A DNA stretch of 37,279 nucleotides from Hyphomicrobiales bacterium (GTDB lineage: Bacteria > Pseudomonadota > Alphaproteobacteria > Rhizobiales > Xanthobacteraceae), in NCBI GenBank assembly GCA_009377755.1, contig WHTM01000047.1, forward strand, positions 1 to 37,279, given 5' to 3'. The notes below the pieces were generated by a model. That model was not told where the DNA came from. It saw nothing but the letters and a program-made list of their open reading frames with translations, and ran no database searches. The position numbers and the translations under genes are program-made. This document shows positions 26,812-34,966 of the stretch, one piece after another; position 1 is the stretch's first letter, and each line of letters starts with the position of its first letter.

Positions 26812-27227
26812 TGCTGCCGTCGGAGCTGACCGAGCGCCGTTTCCACGTCGACCGCGCGGCGATCCGCCGCTACGCGGACGTGACCCAGGATTACAACCCG
26901 ATCCACCTCGATCCGGAGTTCGCTGCCAAGACTCCGATGGGCGGCGTGATCGCGCACGGCATGCTGTCGCTCAGCCTGCTGTGGCAGTCGCTGGCGGCGA
27001 CGTTCGGGCTGGAGCGGATGACCGGCATCGCGCTCGAGATTCGCTTCCTGCGCCCGGTCCGGGAAGACGACTGGGTCGTCGCCGGGGGCAACCGCGCGGA
27101 CAGCTCGAACCGCTACGACGTCTGGGTGCGCGCCGACGGCCGCGACCGCTCGGAAACCGTCATTGCCGGCACCGCCACGCTGCGGGAGCCGCCCGTGTCC
27201 CCCGCTATTTCGGCCTCCAACTCATGA
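26811..27227 (+). CDS. MaoC-family enoyl-CoA hydratase (R-hydratase-like)
   Basis: The 138-residue protein has the MaoC signature YADVTQDYNPIHLDPEFAAK, which holds the catalytic Asp and His, and GGVIAHGMLSLSLLWQS, which caps the active-site helix. Members hydrate 2-enoyl-CoA to (R)-3-hydroxyacyl-CoA. It begins at ATG 26811 inside the TGATG overlap with the previous hot-dog gene. A GTG at 26808 or an ATG at 26799 in the same frame are alternatives. It follows dehydrogenase, thiolase-like and DUF35 genes, giving a dehydrogenation, hydration and cleavage series. The pair probably acts as a heteromer. Confidence 0.92.
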   Translation: MLPSELTERRFHVDRAAIRRYADVTQDYNPIHLDPEFAAKTPMGGVIAHGMLSLSLLWQSLAATFGLERMTGIALEIRFLRPVREDDWVVAGGNRADSSNRYDVWVRADGRDRSETVIAGTATLREPPVSPAISASNS

Positions 27228-27240
27228 TCCGGGAGCTTTC

Positions 27241-27639
27241 GTGAGCACCTCAAAACCAAAGATTGCCTGCTCGCACCTCGCCGACAGCCAATGGGAACGC
27301 AAGGGCCTGCGCGGCTTTCTGGAATACCGCGACCTCGGCGTTGTCGAAGCGACCGAGGGACGATTCGGAGCCAACGTCGGACGCGCATTCCAGGCGTTCA
27401 AGCCCGGCGCCGATGCCCCGATGCACTACCATACCGTCGGATTCCATCTGACGTATGTGCTCAAGGGCTGGTCGCGTTCTTACTACGAGGGATTGGGGGA
27501 GGTCGTGCTGCGCGCCGGCGACTGCCTGACCTACGAAGGCGAGATTCCGCAGGCGCATCTGGAGTACTCCGAGGACTTCGAGGTGCTTCAGGTGACCATG
27601 CCGGCGGACTTCCCGACCGTGCCGATCGATCGCAAGTGA
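27241..27639 (+). CDS. Cupin-domain protein
   Basis: The 132-residue protein is a single cupin barrel. Metal-ligand candidates are the histidines in MHYHTVGFHLTYVLKG and the later EIPQAHLEYS, while the usual glutamate of motif 1 is not evident. GTG 27241 has GGGAG six bases before it. Small cupins in catabolic operons can be dioxygenases, isomerases or regulators, and nothing here decides. It is 13 bases after the MaoC gene and its stop overlaps the next start by one base, so it belongs to the operon. Confidence 0.88.
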   Translation: MSTSKPKIACSHLADSQWERKGLRGFLEYRDLGVVEATEGRFGANVGRAFQAFKPGADAPMHYHTVGFHLTYVLKGWSRSYYEGLGEVVLRAGDCLTYEGEIPQAHLEYSEDFEVLQVTMPADFPTVPIDRK

Positions 27640-28526
27640 TGATGGGGTCGCAATCCGCCTCGATGGCCGCACTGAACGAAACAGCGAAGCCGGCGTCGGT
27701 TCGCAAGCCAACGGCCGTGCGCACGCGGCGACGCGAGGAGCACCGTGTCGCCCCGCACCGCGACCGCAACTTCATCGAGCCGCTGGCGCGCGGGCTGTCG
27801 GTGTTGCAGGCCTTCACGCCGCGTAACACCTGGCTGGGCAACCTGGAGGTTGCCGCACTGGTCGATCTGCCGACCGCCACCGTGAACCGGCTTCTGAAGT
27901 CGCTGCAACGGCTTGGCTATCTCTCGTTCTCCCCGCAGCGGCGCCAGTATCGGCTGTCGCCGGTGGCGCTCAGTCTCGGCTACGTGGCGGTCGCCAACAG
28001 CAGGATGCGCCAGATCCTGCGGGCCCACATGCAGAAGCTGGCCGACAAGCACAACGTCTTTGTCACGCTCGGCCAGCGCGACCGTCTCGACATCGTCCTT
28101 CTGGAGATCTGCCACAGCAATTCATCGCTGCTCACATTGCGACTCGATCCTGGCGCTCGGTTCCCGATCGCGGAGACGGCTCTCGGCTGGGCGTTGATCG
28201 CCGCGCTGCCGGACGAGGAAAAGGAGTATCTGCTCGCGCATATCGAGCGGCGGCATCGGTCGCGCCGACCGGCGGTCGAGCGCGACATCAATCGGGCGCT
28301 CGCGAAGATGAAACGCTCCGGCTATTGCACGTCGGTGGGCGCATGGCGCCCGGAGATCACAACTGTGGCCGTGCCGCTCGTGCCGGCCGACCGCTCCTCG
28401 GCGCTGATCCTCGGCTGCTCCAGCGCCTCGCCATATCTGCCGACGAGCCGGATCGCGGAGATCGGACCTCAGCTCGTCGCGCTTGCGCGGCGGCTTTCGC
28501 ACGAACTGCCGAGCAGCGAGGTCTGA
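27639..28526 (+). CDS. IclR-family transcriptional regulator (first of two)
   Basis: The 295-residue protein has a basic N-terminal tail of about 45 residues, then the IclR winged helix: FIEPLARGLSVLQAFTPRNT, NLEVAALVDLPTATVNRLLK, SLQRLGYLSFSPQRRQYRLS. The C-terminal effector domain includes VFVTLGQRDRLDIVLLEICH and ARFPIAETALGWALIAALPD. Tandem ATGs at 27639 and 27642 overlap the cupin stop; no strong ribosome-binding site is seen, so expression may depend on coupling. It probably binds the 59-bp dyad upstream of the operon or a site elsewhere, responding to a pathway intermediate. Confidence 0.92.
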   Translation: MMGSQSASMAALNETAKPASVRKPTAVRTRRREEHRVAPHRDRNFIEPLARGLSVLQAFTPRNTWLGNLEVAALVDLPTATVNRLLKSLQRLGYLSFSPQRRQYRLSPVALSLGYVAVANSRMRQILRAHMQKLADKHNVFVTLGQRDRLDIVLLEICHSNSSLLTLRLDPGARFPIAETALGWALIAALPDEEKEYLLAHIERRHRSRRPAVERDINRALAKMKRSGYCTSVGAWRPEITTVAVPLVPADRSSALILGCSSASPYLPTSRIAEIGPQLVALARRLSHELPSSEV

Positions 28527-28529
28527 CCG

Positions 28530-29342
28530 ATGTCCCGGATCGCGCCACCGCCGCACCGACAGCAGCCCGGCACCGCGATCACGCAGACGCTCGAACGCGG
28601 GCTTGAGGTGCTGCGCGCCTTCGACTGCGAGCCGAGGTCGCTCAGCAACCGCATCATCGCCGAGCGCACGGGGTTGCCCAAGTCCGCCGTCACGCGCATC
28701 ACCAGCACGCTTGTCAGCCTTGGCTATCTCAATCGAACCCCGGGCCTTGGGCACTATCAGCTCGGCGCCAGGGTGTTCGACATCGGCAATGCATACCTGG
28801 AACGTTCGGCGTTGCGGCGCGTTGCGCGCCCGGTGATGGAGCGGTTCGCCGACCGGCGCGACGTTTCCTGCGGGCTCGCGATCGCTGACCGGAAGCAGAT
28901 GATCTATGTCGTTTGGTGCCCCGCTCCCAAGACGCTGACCTTGCGGCTCGCCGCCGGGTCGAAGCTGCCGATGGCGCGAACCGCCATAGGCAAGGCCTAC
29001 CTGTGGGCGCTACCGCCGGCCGAGCGCCGTGACGTGCTCGCGCTGATCAAGCAGAGCGCCCGTGAGCATGCGGATGAGGTCATGACTGGCATCAAGACCG
29101 CATTCAACGATCTCGACCAGCACGGCTATTGCATCTCGATTGCGGAGTTTCAGAAGAACACCTTCGGCATCGCGGTTCCGATCGTGCTCGACGACGGCCA
29201 GACCGTGCTGTCGCTCAATGCCGGCGGTGCGCGGCTCGATGTCACCGAGGCGTTCCTGCGCCGCAACATCGCGCCCGACCTGATCACGACCGCCGCGGAA
29301 TTGCGTTCGGCTATCGCCGACGCCCATGCATTCGATTTCTGA
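28530..29342 (+). CDS. IclR-family transcriptional regulator (second of two)
   Basis: The 270-residue protein starts 3 bases after the first IclR gene with GAGG upstream. The DNA-binding part is TLERGLEVLRAFDCEPRSLS, NRIIAERTGLPKSAVTRITS, TLVSLGYLNRTPGLGHYQLG. The effector part has VSCGLAIADRKQMIYVVWCP and SKLPMARTAIGKAYLWALPP. The two tandem IclR proteins are clearly different sequences, so this is not a recent duplication. They could form a heteromer on the double-armed dyad at 23602-23660 or control two promoters. Confidence 0.93.
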   Translation: MSRIAPPPHRQQPGTAITQTLERGLEVLRAFDCEPRSLSNRIIAERTGLPKSAVTRITSTLVSLGYLNRTPGLGHYQLGARVFDIGNAYLERSALRRVARPVMERFADRRDVSCGLAIADRKQMIYVVWCPAPKTLTLRLAAGSKLPMARTAIGKAYLWALPPAERRDVLALIKQSAREHADEVMTGIKTAFNDLDQHGYCISIAEFQKNTFGIAVPIVLDDGQTVLSLNAGGARLDVTEAFLRRNIAPDLITTAAELRSAIADAHAFDF

Positions 29343-29458
29343 TCCCATGCACAACAAACCTGAATCTTCGAAAGACGCCAATGACTGTTCGATCCCGCGG
29401 CCTTCATCGGGGCCGTCCTCACGCATACGCCAATCAACCCAGCACCGCCGGAATCAGC

Positions 29459-30325
29459 ATGTCCATCATTGACGTCCACTCCCATTGGGGCACGCGGCAG
29501 GGCTACCCTCTCCAGACCGAAGCGGAGATTGCGCAACAGCGTGCCACCTGGAACTCGGAGCCGACCTATCACACTGAAGCGGAGATGGCGCAGTACTTCC
29601 GCGACAGCAACGTCAAGGTGATCCTGGACTACGGCTTCACCAAGTTCCGGCCGCTGGAGGAGATGCGCAAACTGCACGATCACGCCTTCGAGACCGAACG
29701 GGCGCATCGCGACGCCATCCTGGGACATTGGATTCATATCGATCCGAAGATGGGCGCTGACGGCGTGCGCGAATTTCGGCGCTGCATCGACCGCAAGATC
29801 GGTTTTCTCGGCTTTGGCGTCTCCGGCTCGCTATCGCCGCCGCCGAGCGACCCGGGCTACGATCCTTACTACCGGCTCTGCATCGAGGCCGGCCTCCCGG
29901 TGCTGATCTTCGTCGGAACGACGGGCCTCGGCGCCGGACTACCGGGCGGCGCCGGCGTGATCCTCGACCATTGCCACCCACGTCATCTCGATCTGGTTGC
30001 CGCCCATTATCCGGAGTTGAAGATCGTCGCCGCACGGCCGGGCTGGCCCTGGCAGACCGAAACCATCGCCGTGCTCATGCATAAACGCAGTATCTGGTAC
30101 GAGCTGCACGGCTGGTCGCCGAAATATCACTCTCCCGAACTCAAGCACGAAATCCCGCGCCGCTTGAAGGACCGCATCCTGTTCGCCGCCGACTACCCGC
30201 TGTTCACTTACGATCGGATGGTCCGGGACTGGCGCGCAGAGGGTTATCCGGAGGACGTGCTGGAGCGCGTGTTTCATCGCAACGCCGAACGGTTCCTCGA
30301 CGAATTGGGTGTGCCATGGACCTGA
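29459..30325 (+). CDS. Amidohydrolase-2-fold protein with altered metal ligands
   Basis: The 288-residue TIM-barrel protein starts MSIIDVHSHWG, which holds the HxH metal motif of the amidohydrolase/ACMSD superfamily. The late aspartate is in RILFAADYPLF. Two histidines expected in ACMSD-type members seem replaced: LPVLIFVGTTG has F where His usually follows the strand, and IVAARPGWPW has R where His is usual. A subfamily of such proteins acts as beta-ketoacyl-CoA hydrolase (CouO in p-hydroxycinnamate catabolism), which would fit next to an SDR and an acyl-CoA synthetase. That assignment is inferred. ATG 29381 in the same frame would add 26 residues without similarity. The stop overlaps the SDR gene by 10 bases. 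Confidence 0.88.
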   Translation: MSIIDVHSHWGTRQGYPLQTEAEIAQQRATWNSEPTYHTEAEMAQYFRDSNVKVILDYGFTKFRPLEEMRKLHDHAFETERAHRDAILGHWIHIDPKMGADGVREFRRCIDRKIGFLGFGVSGSLSPPPSDPGYDPYYRLCIEAGLPVLIFVGTTGLGAGLPGGAGVILDHCHPRHLDLVAAHYPELKIVAARPGWPWQTETIAVLMHKRSIWYELHGWSPKYHSPELKHEIPRRLKDRILFAADYPLFTYDRMVRDWRAEGYPEDVLERVFHRNAERFLDELGVPWT

Positions 30326-31095
30326 TGTTGAAGGACCGCCTCGCGATCGTCGGCGGCGCCAGCATGGGCATCGGCTATGGCATTGCCCGCACGCTGGCCG
30401 GCGAGGGCGCCAAGGTCGCCATCAGCGCGCGGCGCGAACCTGCGCTGCGCGAGGCGGCCGACCGCATCAAGGCGGACACCGGCGCCGAGGTGCTGCCGAT
30501 CCAGGCCGATTGCCGCCGCGCCGAGGACTGCAAGCGCCTGGTAGAGACCGCGGTTAGCGCTCTGGGCGGGCTGGACATCCTGGTGAACAATGACGGCGCG
30601 CCGCCGCTCGGCGACATCCTGACCTTCGACGACGCCGCCTGGCACAACGCGATCGAACAGAACTTCATGTATGTGGTGCGCATGGTGCGCGAGGCCGCGC
30701 CGCACATGAGGGCGCGCCATGGCGGCGGCATCGTCAACATCAGTGCGCTGTCCGCACTTCAGCCCTTCGCGGGATTTGCGCTCTCGGTGGCAAGTTGGGG
30801 CGGCGTGATCGGCTACGCCAAGACATTGTCGATTGAACTCGCGCCGTTCGGCATCAACGTCAACACGATCTGTCCCGGCTACATCGACACGACGCGGCTG
30901 GAGAAGGTGTTTTCTGCGGGCGGCAGCGATTCGGAAAAGATGCGTGCCGAGCTCACGTCACAGATACCAATGGGGCGGATCGGCTCGGTCGACGACGTGG
31001 CGGCGCTGGTTGCGCTGCTGGTATCCGCGCGCGGCAATTACATCACCGGAACGACGATTCAGGTCGACGGCGGACTGCTGCGTCACGTTCGCTGA
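30316..31095 (+). CDS. SDR-fold protein lacking the Ser-Tyr-Lys catalytic residues
   Basis: The 259-residue protein is a Rossmann-fold SDR. The cofactor loop is VGGASMGIGYGIARTLAGEG, with SARRE after strand 2 suggesting NADP(H), and NNDGAPPLGD replaces the usual NNAG. In the active-site region it reads NISALSALQPFAGFALSVAS then WGGVIGYAKTLS. Aligned without gaps to classical SDRs, the catalytic Ser, Tyr and Lys positions hold Ala, Ser and Trp. The C-terminal blocks GINVNTICPGYIDT and NYITGTTIQVDGGLL are normal. It could be a non-redox member, a structural partner, or an enzyme with shifted chemistry. It overlaps the amidohydrolase gene and is 12 bases from the acyl-CoA synthetase gene. Confidence 0.88.
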   Translation: MDLMLKDRLAIVGGASMGIGYGIARTLAGEGAKVAISARREPALREAADRIKADTGAEVLPIQADCRRAEDCKRLVETAVSALGGLDILVNNDGAPPLGDILTFDDAAWHNAIEQNFMYVVRMVREAAPHMRARHGGGIVNISALSALQPFAGFALSVASWGGVIGYAKTLSIELAPFGINVNTICPGYIDTTRLEKVFSAGGSDSEKMRAELTSQIPMGRIGSVDDVAALVALLVSARGNYITGTTIQVDGGLLRHVR

Positions 31096-31107
31096 GGGAG
31101 GAACGAC

Positions 31108-32730
31108 ATGAAATTCCAGATCGTGCTCGATTCGGAACAGGCCGCCATGTACAAGGCCAAGGGCTATTGGAGCGGCAGGACATTCTTCGAGGTCCTGGAG
31201 GAGCGCGCCAACCGCCACCCCGACCGGGAGGTCTTCTCCGATGCCCGCTCGCGTATCACCTACGGCGAACTCAAGGATCGGATCGAGCGCTGCGCCGAAT
31301 TCCTCCGCCGAATCGGCATCCGGCGGGGCGACACCGTGACGGTGCAGCTTCCCAACCGGATCGAGTTTCCGGTCGTGTTCTTCGCGCTGGAGCTGATCGG
31401 CGCCGGCGGCAACAAGGTCAATCCGGACTTCCGTGCCCGCGAGCTGGAATACATCCTGAAATTCTCCGAAAGCCGCGCCTTCGTCTGCCCGCGCGAGTTC
31501 AAGAACTTCGACTATGTCGGCATGGCGCGCGGGTTGCAGAAGTCGGTCCCCGGGCTTGCACATATCATTTCGGCCGGCGGCCCGGCCGAGGGCACACACG
31601 ATCTCGACAACGGCCTGAAGGAGTGCCAGCCGATCGCAGGCGAGCACCGGGTCCGGATGGACCCGGACGAGATCTGCCGGATGGCCTTCACCTCCGGGAC
31701 CACCGGCGATCCCAAGTGCGTGCTGCACTCGTTCAACTCTACGCTCTACGCCGGCTATCTCCTCAACGAGGACATGCGCGTCACGGAAGACGATGTCATG
31801 CTGATCTACCTGCCGGTGGGACTCAATTGGGGATACTTCTGCCTCCTGCAGACGATCATGGCCGGTGCGCGTGGGGTCCTGCTGGAGCGCTTCTCGGCCC
31901 GAGCCGCGCTCGAACTGATCGAGCGCGAGCGCGTGAGCTTCATCGCCACCGCGCCGGCCTCGATCGTGGCGATCCTCAACGATCCGGAGCTGTCGAAGTT
32001 CGACACCGGCTCGCTGCGCGTGGTCATCACCGGGGGCGCCTCAGCCGCAATCGAGACCATCCGCGACTACCAGGCGCGCATGCGCGGCCACCTGATCGAG
32101 CTCTACGGCATGCTGGAAACCGGGTTTCACACCTACACCCGCTTCACCGACGACCCGCAGAAGGTGAACGGCACCATCGGCCGGGTAGCCGGTGTTATGG
32201 AGCTGCGCGTCATCGACGACGCCGGCAACGACGTCGCGCCGGGCGAGATCGGCGAAATCGCCGCGCGGGGGCCGTCCGTCCATCTCGGCTATTACAACAA
32301 TCCGTCGGCCAACGCCAGCGCCTTCATTAAGGGCGGCTGGTTCCGCACCGGCGACCTCGGCCGATTCGTCGATGAGCAGGGCAACGTCCAGATCACCGGC
32401 CGCAGCAAGGAAATCATCAACCGCGGCGGCAAGAAGTTCTTCCCGCGCGAGGTCGAGGAAATCCTCTACACCCACCCCAAGATCCTGCACGCGGCGATCA
32501 TCGGCGTGCCGGACCGCCGGCTCGGCGAGCGCAATTGCCTGTGCGTCGTGCCGAAGCCGAACCAGACAATCAAGCTGGAAGAGGTCGTCGCATTCCTTAA
32601 GGGTCAGGTGGCGGACTACAAGCTGCCGGAGATGATCGAGGAGTTCGACGAGCTGCCGACGACCGGAACCGGCAAGATCCGGCGGCACATCCTGCGCGAT
32701 CAGGTCGCGGCGCGCGGCAGCGCCGGCTGA
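31108..32730 (+). CDS. Acyl-CoA synthetase (AMP-forming)
   Basis: The 540-residue ANL-superfamily enzyme activates a carboxylic acid to its CoA thioester through an acyl-adenylate. The P-loop-like motif is FTSGTTGDPK (residues 194-203), followed by YGMLETG, RTGDLGRFVDEQGNVQITGR with the adenylate-binding Asp, and TGTGKIRRHIL with the catalytic Lys about 523. GGAGG precedes ATG 31108, a strong start. It is the last gene of the operon and probably begins the pathway by activating the acid released by the CocE hydrolases. The acyl pocket cannot be read for specificity; cyclohexane-carboxylate and aromatic-acid ligases are possible relatives. Confidence 0.94.
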   Translation: MKFQIVLDSEQAAMYKAKGYWSGRTFFEVLEERANRHPDREVFSDARSRITYGELKDRIERCAEFLRRIGIRRGDTVTVQLPNRIEFPVVFFALELIGAGGNKVNPDFRARELEYILKFSESRAFVCPREFKNFDYVGMARGLQKSVPGLAHIISAGGPAEGTHDLDNGLKECQPIAGEHRVRMDPDEICRMAFTSGTTGDPKCVLHSFNSTLYAGYLLNEDMRVTEDDVMLIYLPVGLNWGYFCLLQTIMAGARGVLLERFSARAALELIERERVSFIATAPASIVAILNDPELSKFDTGSLRVVITGGASAAIETIRDYQARMRGHLIELYGMLETGFHTYTRFTDDPQKVNGTIGRVAGVMELRVIDDAGNDVAPGEIGEIAARGPSVHLGYYNNPSANASAFIKGGWFRTGDLGRFVDEQGNVQITGRSKEIINRGGKKFFPREVEEILYTHPKILHAAIIGVPDRRLGERNCLCVVPKPNQTIKLEEVVAFLKGQVADYKLPEMIEEFDELPTTGTGKIRRHILRDQVAARGSAG

Positions 32731-32735
32731 CGGCG

Positions 32736-33523
32736 CTACGCGACGAACATCGCGCGCGCCTGGCCGACGCCCTCGAAATCGGCAACAATCTGCTGGCCGA
32801 CCTTGACGGGAAAGAAGCCGCAAAACGAGCCGGTTGCCACCACCTGCCCGGCCTTCATGCCGGGCCCCTGCCGCAACTGGTTGGCCATCACCACCACCGG
32901 CGGGAACGGATCGACGAAGGCGTGGCCGCCGACCGTCTCGACGATGGTCTGGTCGTCCGCGCTCATCCTGCACCGCACCGCGCCGAAATCGATGTCGCGC
33001 CAGTCCTTCACGCCCGGACCGATGATGAAGGCACCGTTGGTGATGTGATCGGCGTAGGCTTCGACAAGGGTGGCACGCTCGTTCAGCCGTTGTCGGATGC
33101 TGCGCTCCTTGGTCTCGAAACGGGTATCGACGATTTCCATGGACGGGCAGGCCTCGACCGCCTCCGCCACCTCCTCCGGCCGGTAAAGCTTCGTGCGCGG
33201 CGGCAGGTCGGCGAGGAGGCGATAGGTGATCTCCGGCTCGATGCACAGTGACGGCGTCAGCTTGATCGAGACCTCCGCCGGGCTATCGAACACCCGCGAC
33301 GCCAGCAGCGCGCACTGGAACGGGATCTCACGCGGCTTGTATAGAAAGGTAATCTTCCAGCCGGCAATCGGCTCGCCAAGCATGCGGGTGATCTCATGGG
33401 CGATGGCGTTCGATTCGGCCGCGACCTTGGGCCGGCACGCCTCCGGCAGTTCCCGGATCGGCCGGCCGGTGCGGCGCGCCTCGACAAGAAGCTGCGCAGC
33501 TCGATCACTCTGGCTTGGTCCAT
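32736..33523 (-). pseudogene. 2-keto-4-pentenoate hydratase-type protein, frameshift near the start
   Basis: The body matches MhpD/HpcG hydratases: RAAQLLVEARRTGRPIRELP, AIAHEITRMLGEPIAGWKIT, EACPSMEIVDTRFETKERSI and the C-terminal SFCGFFPVKVGQQIVADFEG. It would hydrate a 2-hydroxydienoate from meta-cleavage, or decarboxylate 4-oxalocrotonate. The start ATG 33523, with GGAGA upstream, gives MDQARVI but in another frame; adding one base near 33509 joins it directly to RAAQLLVE. As written the correct frame has no start near its beginning. This is either a recent frameshift or a consensus error. It converges with the acyl-CoA synthetase gene, with only 5 bases between the stops. Confidence 0.85.
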
Positions 33524-33631
33524 ATTCGCTTTCTCCGTGATGTCCCGCGATGATCGGAAACGAAGTCCGTGGCGCGCCGCCAAGCCGCCACCGTCGAGCA
33601 ACCCGCTTGATCAATGGACGTAGGGCGGAAT

Positions 33632-34261
33632 CTAGCGATGGAACATCGCGAAGATCAGCTCCCAATCGCGCTCGGCGGCCTGCTTGTGAAAGATATCCCT
33701 GTCCGGCAGCGCATAGCCGTGCTCCGCGCCTTTGTGAATCTGGTGCGTGTAGCGAACCGCGCACGGCTTCAGGAGATTCCCCAGTTCCTCCACCATGGAC
33801 AGCGGCGCGTAGTGATCGAACTCCGCGAAGCCGCAGTACACCTCGCCTTGCAGGGCGTTCACGCGCAGATGCGGTGAATCCGGACGGTCCGAGATCAGCG
33901 TGGTGCCGTGCAGGCTGGCCGACGCCTTGAATTCCGGATAGGTCACCGCGGCCTGCATGACGTGACGACCGCCCATGCAATATCCGATCGCACCGATCGC
34001 CTTGGCCTTCACCGGGTCGCCACCCTCGCGCAAGAACTGCAAGATCGCGCCGGTGTCCTGCACCACCATACCGTCGGCGAGCTTGGAGAGCGGCGCCAGG
34101 ACTTTGTCCTGCTCTTCCTTGTCCAGACGATTGAGCGAAATCCGTTCGCCTTTTTTGTTGATGTAAGTGCTGCGCACCTTACCCTGGCGATAGTAGAAGT
34201 CCGGAACCATGCAGTAGTAGCCAATGCTCGCGACGCGGCGTGCCAGATCGTAATTAGCCAC
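33632..34261 (-). pseudogene. Dienelactone hydrolase family protein, 5'-truncated
   Basis: The frame gives 209 residues of an alpha/beta-hydrolase of the dienelactone hydrolase family. The catalytic triad is present: Cys94 in AIGYCMGGRH, Asp149 in GFAEFDHYAP and His181 in HKGAEHGYAL. Typical members have about 40 more residues before DLARRVASIGYYCMVPDFYY, including the oxyanion strand, and these are missing. Similarity stops near 34250, right beside the promoter of the RelB/YafQ module. ATG 34261 is therefore a chance start at a junction and the protein is probably inactive. It lies about 110 bases from the hydratase gene, and both would fit a meta- or ortho-cleavage branch. Confidence 0.8.
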
Positions 34262-34297
34262 CCGATTCCGTCAAAATCCCGCCTATGACTTGAAAAT

Positions 34298-34315
34298 GTA
34301 GCCGCTTGTAGCTAC
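34298..34315. promoter_or_regulatory. Candidate operator of the RelB/YafQ module
   Basis: GTAGC at 34298-34302 is followed by the perfect 8-bp palindrome GTAGCTAC at 34308-34315, giving three half-sites. It lies 31 bases before the antitoxin start, where RelB-type antitoxins usually autoregulate. The role is inferred from position. Confidence 0.5.
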
Positions 34316-34345
34316 GTTGTGTCCTGAACAATGGAGAATAACGAC

Positions 34346-34606
34346 ATGGCTACCGATACCGTTGTCCGCGCCCGGATCGACGCCGAGACGAAGGACCAGG
34401 CTACCGAAGCCCTGGCAGCGATGGGCTTGTCTATCTCCGATTACATCCGCATGGCGTTGATTCGGGTGGCCCGCGACAAGGCGGTGCCTTTCCCGGTGAA
34501 GGTGCCGAATGCACTCACCGCCGAGACCATGCGCAAGAGCGAGCGCGGTGAGGAAGTGCACACCGCGAAGGATGCCGACGACCTGTTTAAGCAGTTGGAC
34601 ATCTAA
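34346..34606 (+). CDS. RelB/DinJ-family antitoxin
   Basis: The 86-residue protein begins MATDTVVRARIDAETKDQAT, a ribbon-helix-helix DNA-binding segment, followed by EALAAMGLSISDYIRMALIR. The C-terminal part (NALTAETMRKSERGEEVHTA) is the toxin-wrapping tail. ATG 34346 has GGAG about 9 bases ahead; ATG 34331 in frame has none. Its stop codon abuts the toxin start directly. It should neutralise the YafQ-type toxin and repress the module via the palindrome upstream. Confidence 0.92.
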   Translation: MATDTVVRARIDAETKDQATEALAAMGLSISDYIRMALIRVARDKAVPFPVKVPNALTAETMRKSERGEEVHTAKDADDLFKQLDI

Positions 34607-34879
34607 ATGCGGACGCCGAGCTATTCTGGGCAGTTTCGCCGCGACGTGAAGCGCGCCGAGGAACGAGCCAAGGACATGGCGAAACTGCGCCACGTCCTCC
34701 AACTCCTGATAGACGACAAGCCACTGCCGATCCGGCTTCGCGACCACCCGCTGAGAGGGGACTGGAAGGGCTGGCGTGATCTGCACATCGAGTCAGATTG
34801 GCTACTGATCTACAAGGCCGACACATCAACAGTTCGTTTCGAGCGCACCGGCACACACGCCGATCTGTTCAACGAATAG
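34607..34879 (+). CDS. YafQ-family mRNA interferase toxin
   Basis: The 90-residue protein has the YafQ/RelE fold: YSGQFRRDVKRAEERAKDMA, LPIRLRDHPLRGDWKGWRDL, HIESDWLLIYKADTSTVRFE and RTGTHADLFNE at the end. The conserved histidines near the middle and the C-terminal THADLF motif, which carries the catalytic His, are present. It cleaves ribosome-bound mRNA in known relatives. ATG 34607 follows the antitoxin stop with no gap. The module looks intact, in contrast to the broken modules downstream. Confidence 0.92.
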   Translation: MRTPSYSGQFRRDVKRAEERAKDMAKLRHVLQLLIDDKPLPIRLRDHPLRGDWKGWRDLHIESDWLLIYKADTSTVRFERTGTHADLFNE

Positions 34880-34966
34880 AAGTAGACGCTTTGACCCAGT
34901 TCCTTCGAGGATGTCCTGATATATGGCTACCGTGGTCACATGGAGGATGCCGTGCGCGAGGTTTAA

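Noticed and set aside
32041-33246. 401-codon minus-strand open frame
   Set aside because: Part overlaps the acyl-CoA synthetase antisense and part is an out-of-frame reading of the hydratase; no coherent domain.
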